Source: HGM04593 sp964458275
GTDB lineage: Bacteria; Bacteroidota; Bacteroidia; Bacteroidales; Bacteroidaceae
Reading direction: 5' to 3'
DNA length: 57,147 nt
Assembly: GCA_964458275.1 (NCBI GenBank)
Contig: CAYWIE010000009.1
Span: 1 to 57,147 of the forward strand
Within the stretch, counting starts at the first letter, position 1; every line of letters starts with the position of its first letter. Below the pieces are notes generated by a model that saw only the letters and a program-made list of their open reading frames with translations, was not told the origin of the DNA and made no database searches. The position numbers were made by a program, and so were the translations under genes. Below are positions 33,483-41,869 of this stretch, in pieces.

Positions 33483-33734
33483 TCAGTTCCAAGGGTAACA
33501 GAAAAGTTACATAAGATTGTAAAGAAGTCACAAGAATTAGGCGAAGGACTAACAGATAATCGAATAAAGATTCTGCGTGCTATCATTGAAAATCCATATA
33601 TTGCCAAATCTGAGTTGGTAAATATTGTCGGAATTAGTTATACTTCTATTAGTCGCAATATTGAAGCAATGCGAAATAAGTATCTTCGTCGTGTAGGACC
33701 TGACAAGGGTGGTTTCTGGGAAATAATAGGATAG
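33483..33734 (+). pseudogene. C-terminal remnant of an ATP-binding/AlbA_2-type or Fic-type regulator
   Basis: An open frame without a credible start encodes a winged helix-turn-helix tail: VTEKLHKIVKKSQELGEG, ILRAIIENPYIAKSEL, VGISYTSISRNIEAM and RRVGPDKGGFWEII. This pattern (VTEK... RxGPDKGGxWEI) is the usual C-terminus of Schlafen/AlbA_2-type ATP-binding proteins and some Fic proteins in Bacteroidota. The catalytic part is missing and a terminator hairpin abuts the 5' end, so it is a scrap of a once larger gene. The parent family is inferred from the tail alone. The remainder of 33402-33814 holds only the two hairpins. Confidence 0.65.
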
Positions 33735-33756
33735 CAGCATAAGCTGTTTATACAAA

Positions 33757-33794
33757 ACGGCGCAAGTGCAATCTGAATTTTGCACTTGCGCCGT
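33757..33794. terminator. Hairpin terminator of the nitroreductase unit
   Basis: Perfect 15-bp arms (ACGGCGCAAGTGCAA and its complement) with an 8-nt loop, 20 nt past the nitroreductase stop on the minus strand, where it is followed by TTTTGTAT. It can also block plus-strand read-through. Confidence 0.8.
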
Positions 33795-33814
33795 AAATGT
33801 CATATTCAGGCAAA

Positions 33815-34450
33815 TCAATCCAGGAATTTGACCTTTCCCCAATCACGCGGCTTTGCATCGGGAGTCTCATCGGGGTAGCCGAAACCTACACAGAGTGCAA
33901 GTTCATAGCCTTTGCTGAATCCCAACTTCTCAAGCACGGGAGCACAAGCCGGATTGTCGTTGATGAAACGTACCGGGCTGCCCAAACATACCGAACCTAC
34001 GCCCAACGAGGCAGCCGACAACATCATATTCTCCGCCATAAGACCGCAGTCATATGCCGAAAAATCGTACGAAAGGTCGCGGGCAATGAATACCATCACC
34101 GGAGCACTTCTGAAACAACCGGTAACCCTTTTGGCATCCTCAGCAGGGTAAGCTGCTGCCATAATGCCCTTAATCTCCTCCATGGTTGCAGGATTGTCAA
34201 CCACTCTCACCTCCCACGACTGCTTGTTCTGTCCGTTTGGCGCATTTATTCCGCACTCAAGAATCTTCTTCATTGTATCGCGGTCGACAGTACCGGGTTT
34301 ATACTTGCGGATGCTGCGGCGCGCCATAATATTCTCAATCACATGATTCTTATCACACGAAGGGCTGTTGCACACCTGACCTCCTTCGCCACTGCAAGCA
34401 AAGAGAGAGGCGAAAGAAAACATTAACAAAGATGTTTTTACTATATTCAT
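33815..34450 (-). CDS. Nitroreductase family lipoprotein
   Basis: The product has 211 residues from the ATG at 34450, which gives a lipoprotein signal (MFSFASLFACSG). The FMN-binding nitroreductase fold shows in IMARRSIRKYKPG (Arg/Ser contacts), INAPNGQNKQSWEVRVV and SLGVGSVCLGSP. It would reduce quinones, nitro compounds or flavin-linked substrates outside the cytoplasmic membrane, which is less common than the cytosolic form. A longer start 63 nt upstream would bury the signal peptide. It follows fprA after 34 nt. Confidence 0.9.
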   Translation of the reverse strand: MNIVKTSLLMFSFASLFACSGEGGQVCNSPSCDKNHVIENIMARRSIRKYKPGTVDRDTMKKILECGINAPNGQNKQSWEVRVVDNPATMEEIKGIMAAAYPAEDAKRVTGCFRSAPVMVFIARDLSYDFSAYDCGLMAENMMLSAASLGVGSVCLGSPVRFINDNPACAPVLEKLGFSKGYELALCVGFGYPDETPDAKPRDWGKVKFLD

Positions 34451-34484
34451 AAATATTGGATTATAATCAATTACAGGAATATTA

Positions 34485-35660
34485 TCACAAACTATCGGCG
34501 AAGTTTTTCGCAAAGTCCGTTATAGTCTCCTCGCTCACAGAGAGCCCCGACTGTTTCATTTCAATCACACAGGGAAGAACCTCCCAATTGTTCTTCTCGG
34601 CAAACTCATTCATACGCTTGAGCGCGGCAGACGCCCATGTATAGGAACCGACAAAGCCGAAGAGACGTCCTTTCACTGTACGCTCCGAAATTTTGTTAAG
34701 CAATTCGCGCACAGGCGGGAAAAGTTCATTATTATAGGTTGGCGATGCAACCACAAGACCACGATAAAGGAAAATATCACGCAACACTTCGGAGATGTCA
34801 GCAGAAGAGAGGTCGTAAATCTTTATCGTCTCAACACCCTGAGAGCGAAGCTGGCAAGCAACCTCGTCGCACAAAGCGGCAGTATTTCCATACATGGAGC
34901 CATATGCCAGCACCACGCCTTTGCCTGCGGCATAGCGGCTCAACTCATCGTAGACAGCAACGACCTTAGGGATTGAATTCTTCCATACAGGTCCATGGGT
35001 GGGAGCAATCACCTCAAACGGCAGCGACGAGAGTTTCTGCAAAGCCTTCTGCACCGGAGCACCGTACTTTCCTACGATACAGGCATAATAACGCACCATT
35101 TCATCGTAATAATCCTCGAACCGCAACACATCGTCCGCAACACCGCCATCAAGAGCGCCGAAACATCCGAAAGCATCGCCTGAGAAAAGCACACGCGCCT
35201 GCGACGCAAAAGTAACCATTGTCTCAGGCCAATGGACCATAGGGGCAAGATAGAACGTCAAGGACTCCTTGCCAAGCGAAACCGTATCGCCGTCGGCAAC
35301 CTCCATAAGGTTGTCCGAAATTCCGTAGAAACCGCCAATCATCTGCAAAGTCTTTGCATTGCCGATTATCTTCATATCGGGATAGCGGTTGCGCAACATT
35401 GCTATCGAACCCGAATGGTCGGGCTCCATATGGTTTACTACAAGATAATCGACCGCACGGCCACCGGTTGCCTCAGCGATGCCGGCAAGGAACGAGCCTA
35501 CCGAAGAAGCCTCCACCGTATCAATCACAGCAACCTTGTCATCCACAATCACATAGCTATTATACGAAACGCCGCGGCGCAAGCTCCAAAGTCTCTCGAA
35601 AAGATGAGTGGTGCGATCGTTGACACCCACATAAAAAATAGAATCCTTTATACTTTTCAT
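34485..35660 (-). CDS. FprA family A-type flavoprotein (flavodiiron protein)
   Basis: The product has 391 residues. The metallo-beta-lactamase-like domain (1-about 240) has all six di-iron ligands: His77, Glu79, Asp81 (HMEPDHSG), His143 (VHWPET), Asp162 (FSGDAFG) and His222 (PTHGPVW). The flavodoxin domain (about 250-391; VLAYGSMYGNTAALCDEV, SPTYNNELFPPV) binds FMN. It reduces O2 to water or NO to N2O in anaerobes. Its promoter is enclosed by an unusual inverted repeat. It is probably co-transcribed with the nitroreductase gene, a plausible oxidative or nitrosative stress pair. Confidence 0.95.
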   Translation of the reverse strand: MKSIKDSIFYVGVNDRTTHLFERLWSLRRGVSYNSYVIVDDKVAVIDTVEASSVGSFLAGIAEATGGRAVDYLVVNHMEPDHSGSIAMLRNRYPDMKIIGNAKTLQMIGGFYGISDNLMEVADGDTVSLGKESLTFYLAPMVHWPETMVTFASQARVLFSGDAFGCFGALDGGVADDVLRFEDYYDEMVRYYACIVGKYGAPVQKALQKLSSLPFEVIAPTHGPVWKNSIPKVVAVYDELSRYAAGKGVVLAYGSMYGNTAALCDEVACQLRSQGVETIKIYDLSSADISEVLRDIFLYRGLVVASPTYNNELFPPVRELLNKISERTVKGRLFGFVGSYTWASAALKRMNEFAEKNNWEVLPCVIEMKQSGLSVSEETITDFAKNFADSL

Positions 35661-35674
35661 ATTGATATATTATA

Positions 35675-35749
35675 AGAAACTGTTTGAATTTTATTTTGAA
35701 CAAAATCGCAAATATAGAAAACTTTTCCAAGAAAATTCAAACAGTTTCT
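35675..35749. repeat. 18-bp inverted repeat enclosing the fprA promoter
   Basis: Perfect arms AGAAACTGTTTGAATTTT (35675-35692) and its complement (35732-35749) flank 39 nt that contain the fprA -7 box. Each arm carries a TTTG that can serve as -33 element for a promoter leaving on the far side. A second small palindrome, ATTTTG-AA-CAAAAT (35693-35706), lies at the expected transcription start. It could be an operator, an mRNA hairpin or a DNA inversion segment. Confidence 0.85.
35709..35741 (-). promoter_or_regulatory. Promoter of fprA-nitroreductase
   Basis: On the minus strand: TTTG (35741-35738), a 21-nt spacer, and TATATTTG (35716-35709). Transcription should start near 35703, giving a leader of about 43 nt that includes the left repeat arm. 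Confidence 0.75.
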
Positions 35750-35920
35750 AAATTCAACATAGTCCGGTCCCGCCATATACAGGAACCGGGCAGCCACTCC
35801 CTTGCGAACAACAGCGCAAAGAAGCAACGGCACAAAGATAAAGCAAAATTCCAATGAAAATAACACTGTAAACTATAAAAATAAGTAATCATAATGTTAT
35901 AATATTCCGAACAAAAAAAG

Positions 35921-35928
35921 TATCTTTG
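35921..35928 (+). promoter_or_regulatory. -7 box of a purH promoter
   Basis: TATCTTTG matches the -7 consensus; no good -33 box is seen at the right distance. It implies a leader of about 145 nt before purH, containing a short hairpin (GTGCG/CGCAC, about 35948-35965). Nothing else is recognisable in 35750-36079. Confidence 0.5.
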
Positions 35929-36079
35929 CAGAGAAATTACAAGCCGTGTGCGCGAAAGAGACGCACCGGCAAGCAAAAAAAAGAATGTACGGCATGATGA
36001 CGATGATAGAAACATCAGATTGTGTCGCTCATTCTTATAGCATATAACTCCGAATAATAACCCGCAATCAAATAGAACA

Positions 36080-37606
36080 ATGTCAACAACAAAAAAGATT
36101 GAAAGTGCACTTGTTTCCGTATTCCACAAAGACGGACTCGACGAGATTATAAAATCACTCCATGCAAACGGAGTAAAGTTAATATCAACCGGAGGAACAC
36201 AGAAGTTTATCGAGTCATTGGGCATTCCCTGCGAAGCCGTTGAGGACCTCACAGGCTATCCCTCAATTCTCGGCGGCCGCGTGAAGACACTCCACCCCAA
36301 AGTGTTCGGCGGCATCCTTGCACGTCGCGACAACGAGCAGGACAACGAGCAGGCAGCACAATACGAAATACCTATGGTCGACCTTGTAATCGTAGACCTC
36401 TACCCCTTTGAGAAGACAGTAGCATCAGGAGCACCCGAAGCAGACATCATCGAAAAGATAGACATAGGCGGCATCTCGCTCATCCGTGCAGCAGCAAAGA
36501 ACTTCAAGGATGTAGTAATCGTAGCCAGCCAGGCACAATACCAGCCCCTCGCCGACATTCTCAACAGCAACGGCGCACAGACAACACTCGAAGAGCGCCG
36601 TTTCTTCGCACGTGAGGCATTCGGCGTATCATCACACTACGATTCAGCCATCTTCAACTATTTCGACAGCGAGGAAGAGAGCGCATTCCGCTACACGCAG
36701 AACAGCCCCATGTCTCTCCGTTACGGCGAGAACCCCCACCAGAAAGGAGCATTCTACGGCAACTTCAAAGAAATCTTCGACCAGATACACGGCAAAGAAA
36801 TTTCATACAACAACCTGCTTGACATAAATGCAGCCGTTGACCTCATCGCAGAATTCGGCGACGAGACAACATTCGCAATCCTCAAGCACAACAACGCATG
36901 CGGACTCGCATCACGTCCCACACTCATCGAAGCATGGAAAGATGCCCTCGCAGGCGACCCTGTATCGGCATTCGGCGGCGTGCTCATCACCAACAAGCCC
37001 GTCGACAAGGCAACAGCCGAGGAGATAAACAAGATATTCTTCGAAGTAATCATTGCACCCGACTACGACGTTGAAGCAATCGAAGTGCTCACACAGAAGA
37101 AGAACCGCATCATCCTTGTACAGAAAGCCCTTGTACAGCCCGCAAAGACCTTCCGCAACGTACTCAACGGCGTGCTTGTACAGGAGAGAGATGCAAAGAT
37201 AGAGACACCCGCCGACCTCACACAGGTAACAAAGGTGGCTCCCACCGCAAGCGAAGTAGAGGACATGCTCTTCGCCAACAAGATTGTAAAACAGAGCAAG
37301 AGCAACGCCATCGTACTTGCAAAGAACAAGCAGCTCATCGCCAGCGGCGTAGGACAGACCTCACGTGTTGACGCCCTGAAACACGCCATTGAGAAGGCAG
37401 GCACATTCGGATTCTCACTCGAAGGCGCTGTGATGGCAAGCGATGCATTCTTCCCCTTCCCCGACTGTGTGGAGATTGCACACAATGCGGGAGTAACAGC
37501 AGTCATCCATCCGGGCGGCTCTATCAAGGACAACCTCTCGGTAGAATACTGCGATGCAAATGAAATGGCTATGGTAACAACCGGATTCCGCCACTTCAAA
37601 CATTAA
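36080..37606 (+). CDS. purH: Bifunctional AICAR formyltransferase/IMP cyclohydrolase
   Basis: The product has 508 residues. The N-terminal MGS-like cyclohydrolase domain (about 1-195) shows LISTGGTQKFIESLG, GGRVKTLHPKVFGGIL and VDLYPFEKTV. The C-terminal transformylase (about 200-508) has SLRYGENPHQKGAFYG, the catalytic Lys/His in ILKHNNACGLAS, and SDAFFPFPD. It does the last two steps to IMP. mreB follows after 28 nt, so purine synthesis and cell-shape genes may share transcription, an arrangement I recall from other Bacteroidales. Confidence 0.97.
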   Translation: MSTTKKIESALVSVFHKDGLDEIIKSLHANGVKLISTGGTQKFIESLGIPCEAVEDLTGYPSILGGRVKTLHPKVFGGILARRDNEQDNEQAAQYEIPMVDLVIVDLYPFEKTVASGAPEADIIEKIDIGGISLIRAAAKNFKDVVIVASQAQYQPLADILNSNGAQTTLEERRFFAREAFGVSSHYDSAIFNYFDSEEESAFRYTQNSPMSLRYGENPHQKGAFYGNFKEIFDQIHGKEISYNNLLDINAAVDLIAEFGDETTFAILKHNNACGLASRPTLIEAWKDALAGDPVSAFGGVLITNKPVDKATAEEINKIFFEVIIAPDYDVEAIEVLTQKKNRIILVQKALVQPAKTFRNVLNGVLVQERDAKIETPADLTQVTKVAPTASEVEDMLFANKIVKQSKSNAIVLAKNKQLIASGVGQTSRVDALKHAIEKAGTFGFSLEGAVMASDAFFPFPDCVEIAHNAGVTAVIHPGGSIKDNLSVEYCDANEMAMVTTGFRHFKH

Positions 37607-37634
37607 TCAGAACCTTCAAAAACAACAGACGACA

Positions 37635-38651
37635 ATGGGTCTTTTTTCATTCACAGAAGAAATTGCAATAGACCTCGGTACTGCCAACACCATCATCATG
37701 TACAAGGGCAAAACCGTCGTGGACGAGCCATCGGTTGTAGCGATGGACAACTCCAAGAAGATGATAGCCGTCGGTGAAAAGGCAAAGCAGATGCACGAGA
37801 AGACCAATCCCAACATACACACCATACGTCCCTTGCGCGACGGAGTCATCGCCGACTTCTACGCTTGCGAGCAGATGATGCGCGGCATGATAGGAAAGGT
37901 AAATTTGGGCAACAAGTTATATACCCCCAACCTGCGTATGGTCATAGGCGTTCCCTATGGCTCCACAGAGGTTGAGCTTCGTGCCGTGCGCGACTCGGCA
38001 GAGCACGCAGGCGGCCGCGACGTATATCTCATCTACGAACCTATGGCATCGGCTTTAGGTATCGGACTCGATGTAACAGCCCCCGAAGGAAACATGGTAG
38101 TGGACATAGGCGGCGGCTCCACAGAGATTGCCGTAATATCGCTCGGCGGCATTGTATCCAACGGTTCGCTCCGAACAGCCGGCGACGACTTCACAACCGA
38201 CATACAGGAATACATGAGCCGCCAGCACAATGTCCGCGTCAGCGAACGTATGGCAGAGCGCATCAAGATTCACGTAGGCTCGGCACTCACCGAACTTGGC
38301 GACGAAGCACCGCAGGAGTTCATCGTGCACGGTCCTAACAGAATCACAGCAATGCCCATCGAGGTGCCCGTATGCTATCAGGAGATTGCACACTGTATCG
38401 ACAAATCAATCATCAAGATTGAAAATGCCATAATAAGCGCACTCGAAAGCACCCCTCCCGAATTGTATGCCGACATCGTACACAACGGCATCTACCTTGC
38501 CGGTGGCGGTGCCCTGCTTCGCGGTCTTGCAAAAAGATTCTCGGACAAGATCAACATTCCGTTCCACGTTGCCGAAGATCCCTTATACTGCGTAGCAAAG
38601 GGAACATCGCTCGCACTCAGAGACCTGAACTATCCATTCCTCATGAGATAA
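37635..38651 (+). CDS. mreB: Rod shape-determining protein MreB
   Basis: The product has 338 residues of actin fold. Phosphate-binding loops IDLGTANTIIM and VVDIGGGSTEIAVIS are present, and the C-terminal LAGGGALLRGLAKRFSDK is typical. MreB polymers along the inner membrane guide lateral wall synthesis by RodA and PBP2. mreC, mreD, mrdA and rodA follow directly. Confidence 0.98.
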   Translation: MGLFSFTEEIAIDLGTANTIIMYKGKTVVDEPSVVAMDNSKKMIAVGEKAKQMHEKTNPNIHTIRPLRDGVIADFYACEQMMRGMIGKVNLGNKLYTPNLRMVIGVPYGSTEVELRAVRDSAEHAGGRDVYLIYEPMASALGIGLDVTAPEGNMVVDIGGGSTEIAVISLGGIVSNGSLRTAGDDFTTDIQEYMSRQHNVRVSERMAERIKIHVGSALTELGDEAPQEFIVHGPNRITAMPIEVPVCYQEIAHCIDKSIIKIENAIISALESTPPELYADIVHNGIYLAGGGALLRGLAKRFSDKINIPFHVAEDPLYCVAKGTSLALRDLNYPFLMR

Positions 38652-38667
38652 GAAACGGAAAGACAAA

Positions 38668-39522
38668 GTGCGAACACTATTCAATTTTCTCGTAAAACAC
38701 AACGACTGGTTCCTCCTCTTGCTTTTAGAGGGAATCAGTCTTGTGCTTATGGTGCGTTTCAACAACTATCAGGGAGCCACCTTCTTCACCTCGGCAGGCA
38801 GCGTAGCCGGAAACGTATACAGCATCTTCATGGATGCCAACAGATACTTCCATCTTACAAAGGAGAACGACGGTCTTGTTGCACAGAACCTTGCTCTCAC
38901 ACGCGAAGTCTCCGAACTGAAAGAGCAGCTCACCGAGTACAGGAACAACGAAATGCTGAAAAGTGCATCAATAACCGACGGGCTCTCCTCCGAATACCAG
39001 TTCCTTACCGCAAGCGTAATAAACAGTTCGCTGAACAAGGTAAACAACTTCATCACCCTGAACAAAGGAACCGACGACGGAGTACACGCAGAGATGGGAG
39101 TATTCAACAGCGACGGCATTGTAGGTGTCGTTTACCTCGCATCCAAGAGCAGAGCGCTCGTCATCCCCCTGCTCAACAGCAAGAGCAGCATCAGTTGCCG
39201 CGTAAAAGGCAGCGACAGCTTCTGCTCGCTCAGTTGGAACGGTGGCGATCCCCGCTACTCCACACTGATAGACCTGCCGCGCTACGCACAGTTCGCCACA
39301 GGCGACACAGTCGTAACCAGCGGATTCTCCTCGATATTTCCGGGCGGGCTTCCGGTCGGAACGGTAGAGAAGATTGAGGACTCAGCCGATGGCATGTTCT
39401 ACACAGTGAGAGTGAAGCTGTTCACCGACTTCTCTACCCTCACAACGGTATTCCTTGTAGGCAATGAGGGGCACAATGAGCAAAAGGAATTAGAAAAACA
39501 AGCAGCAAAAAAGGATAAATAA
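38668..39522 (+). CDS. mreC: Rod shape-determining protein MreC
   Basis: The product has 284 residues from a GTG start that yields MRTLFNFLVKHNDWFLLLLL, one membrane segment near 15-32. A coiled coil (about 70-100) and two beta-domains follow (FITLNKGTDDGVHAEMGVFN, DTVVTSGFSSIFPGGLPVG). It links MreB to the periplasmic elongasome enzymes. The C-terminus is Lys/Glu-rich. Its TAA shares a base with the mreD ATG. Confidence 0.95.
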   Translation: MRTLFNFLVKHNDWFLLLLLEGISLVLMVRFNNYQGATFFTSAGSVAGNVYSIFMDANRYFHLTKENDGLVAQNLALTREVSELKEQLTEYRNNEMLKSASITDGLSSEYQFLTASVINSSLNKVNNFITLNKGTDDGVHAEMGVFNSDGIVGVVYLASKSRALVIPLLNSKSSISCRVKGSDSFCSLSWNGGDPRYSTLIDLPRYAQFATGDTVVTSGFSSIFPGGLPVGTVEKIEDSADGMFYTVRVKLFTDFSTLTTVFLVGNEGHNEQKELEKQAAKKDK

Positions 39523-40025
39523 TGCGCAACTTCCTGAATCGACTGAAATACTTCATAATACTTGCAGCATTGCAGGCACTGCTGTTCGGGCACATACACC
39601 TGTTCGGATATGCGACAGCGTACATCTATCTGCTGTTCATACTGAAGATGCCACGTTTCGCCACACGAAGCGAACAGATGATATGGGCATTCGCCTTAGG
39701 ACTCACAGTAGACATCTTCGGCAACACCCCCGGCATAAACGCAGCCGCTGCAACCATGCTCGCATTCATGCGCAACTACATACTTGCGATGTTCATTCCC
39801 AACGGAATCAACGAAGACCTCATCCCCGGCACAAAAGTGCTGCGGTGGGGCTCATACGTAAGCTATGCGGCGATATGCACATTGTTCTTCTCCTTTGTGC
39901 TCTTCTCGTTGGAGCTCTTCACGTTCAGCATGCCCCTGCACCTATTCATAAGCACCGGAAGCAGCACCCTGCTCACACTGCTATTCATTATTGTGTTTGA
40001 AGGCTTCAACAGACATGGCAAATGA
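39522..40025 (+). CDS. mreD: Rod shape-determining protein MreD
   Basis: A 167-residue polytopic membrane protein with about five hydrophobic segments (for example YFIILAALQALLFGHIHLFG). Length, composition and position between mreC and mrdA identify it; MreD sequences are poorly conserved. It is an integral partner of MreC in the elongasome. It overlaps mreC by 1 nt and mrdA by 4 nt. Confidence 0.93.
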   Translation: MRNFLNRLKYFIILAALQALLFGHIHLFGYATAYIYLLFILKMPRFATRSEQMIWAFALGLTVDIFGNTPGINAAAATMLAFMRNYILAMFIPNGINEDLIPGTKVLRWGSYVSYAAICTLFFSFVLFSLELFTFSMPLHLFISTGSSTLLTLLFIIVFEGFNRHGK

Positions 40026-41869
40026 ACGACTACACATTTGAGCACAGGAAATATATACTCGGCGCAACCATAATCGTTGTATTCCTGGTATACGTGGCAC
40101 GACTCTTCTCGTTGCAGATAATGAGCGACGAATACAAAAGCGCCGCCGACAGCAACGCATTCTACAAAAAGACCATATACCCCTCGCGCGGACTCATTTA
40201 CGACCGCAACGGAGAACTGCTTGTATACAACCAGCCGGCATACGACATAATGTTCGTGCCCCGCGAGGTAAAAGGCAAGCTCGACACCCTCGAACTTTGC
40301 CAAGCGCTCAACATCACCCGTGAGGATTTCGACAAGCGCATGGCAGATGTCAAGAATCCGCGTTACAATCCCGGCTATTCCCCCTACACGCAGCAGCTAT
40401 TCATGAACCAGCTCTCTGCCGAAGAATTTGCCATGTTCCAGGAGAAACTGTTCCGTTTCCCCGGATTCTACATACAGAAACGCTCCATACGGCAATACTC
40501 ATGCGATGCAGCCGGCGTAATCCTCGGCGACATCGGCGAAGTTTCACCCAAAAGGCTCAAGGAAGACAGCTATTATGTACGCGGCGACTACATAGGGACA
40601 CAAGGGCTCGAAGCCTCATACGAAAAGGCCCTCCGCGGCAAGAAAGGAGTAGAAATGCTGCTGCGCGACGCCCACGGACGCATACAAGGCAAATACCGCA
40701 ACGGCGAGTTCGACACCCTTCCCGAACGCGGAAAAGACCTCACCTTAGGCATAGACATAGAGCTCCAGCGTCTCGGCGAGCGTCTCATGCAGAACAAGAT
40801 TGGCAGCATTGTAGCAATAGAGCCGGAGAGCGGAGAGATACTTTGCATGGTCTCCTCGCCATCATACGACCCGCACATACTTGTGGGCAGGCAACGCGGA
40901 GCCAACCACAAGAAACTTGCCAACGACAAGCGCAAGCCCCTGCTCAACCGTGCCATCATGGGCACCTACCCTCCCGGTTCCACATTCAAGACCTCGCAGG
41001 CACTGACATTCCTCGAAGAGGGGATTATAACCGAGAACACACCGTTCCCCTGCCACGGAGGATTCGTGCATGCAGGATTGCGCGTAGGCTGCCACCCCCA
41101 TCCGGCACCGTTGCCGCTGGTACCCGCCATAGCAACCTCGTGCAACGGATATTTCTGTTGGGGACTGCTGCGCATGCTCTCCTCCAACAAGTACGGCAAA
41201 GTTCAGAAAGCCATGAACGTATGGCGCGACTACATGGTGTCGATGGGATTCGGCTACAAACTCGGAGTAGACCTCCCCGGCGAAGTACGCGGAATGATTC
41301 CCAATGCACAATTCTACGACAAGGCCTACCGCGCATCATGGAACGGACTGACCGTCATAAGTATAGCCATCGGACAGGGCGAGGTAACGCTCACCCCGCT
41401 GCAAATAGCCAATCTCTGTGCCACAATAGCCAACAGAGGCAAATACATCACCCCTCACGTTGTCAAGAACGTAGAGAGCGACACACTCGAATCGCAATAC
41501 CTCACCCCGCGTGCGACAATGGCTTCGAGGGCTGCCTATGAACATGTTGTTGCAGGAATGAGGCAGGCAGTGCTCGCCGGAACCTGCCGAGGGGCGAACA
41601 TCCCCGACATCGAAGTGTGCGGAAAGACCGGCACCGCGCAGAACAAAGGAAAAGACCACTCGGCATTCATTGGATTTGCGCCGATGAAAGAGCCCAAGAT
41701 AGCACTCGCCGTATATGTTGAGAATGGCGGATTCGGCGCCACATACGCCGTGCCGATTGGCGCACTCCTCATGGAGCAGTACCTCAAGGGAGGGCTATCG
41801 GAGTCGAGCAAGATAAAAGCCGACGAAATGCAGAAAAGAATCATACACTATGGAGAAACGGAAAGGTAA
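40022..41869 (+). CDS. mrdA: Penicillin-binding protein 2 (elongasome transpeptidase)
   Basis: The product has 615 residues. One N-terminal membrane segment (about 13-30) precedes a PBP dimerisation domain (PSRGLIYDRNGELLVYN). The transpeptidase domain has the Ser-x-x-Lys in PPGSTFKTS near residue 320, Ser-x-Asn in SCNGYF near 373, and Lys-Thr-Gly in GKTGTAQNK near 534. It cross-links new peptidoglycan during elongation as the partner of RodA, whose gene overlaps it by 20 nt. It is a beta-lactam target. Confidence 0.97.
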   Translation: MNDYTFEHRKYILGATIIVVFLVYVARLFSLQIMSDEYKSAADSNAFYKKTIYPSRGLIYDRNGELLVYNQPAYDIMFVPREVKGKLDTLELCQALNITREDFDKRMADVKNPRYNPGYSPYTQQLFMNQLSAEEFAMFQEKLFRFPGFYIQKRSIRQYSCDAAGVILGDIGEVSPKRLKEDSYYVRGDYIGTQGLEASYEKALRGKKGVEMLLRDAHGRIQGKYRNGEFDTLPERGKDLTLGIDIELQRLGERLMQNKIGSIVAIEPESGEILCMVSSPSYDPHILVGRQRGANHKKLANDKRKPLLNRAIMGTYPPGSTFKTSQALTFLEEGIITENTPFPCHGGFVHAGLRVGCHPHPAPLPLVPAIATSCNGYFCWGLLRMLSSNKYGKVQKAMNVWRDYMVSMGFGYKLGVDLPGEVRGMIPNAQFYDKAYRASWNGLTVISIAIGQGEVTLTPLQIANLCATIANRGKYITPHVVKNVESDTLESQYLTPRATMASRAAYEHVVAGMRQAVLAGTCRGANIPDIEVCGKTGTAQNKGKDHSAFIGFAPMKEPKIALAVYVENGGFGATYAVPIGALLMEQYLKGGLSESSKIKADEMQKRIIHYGETER

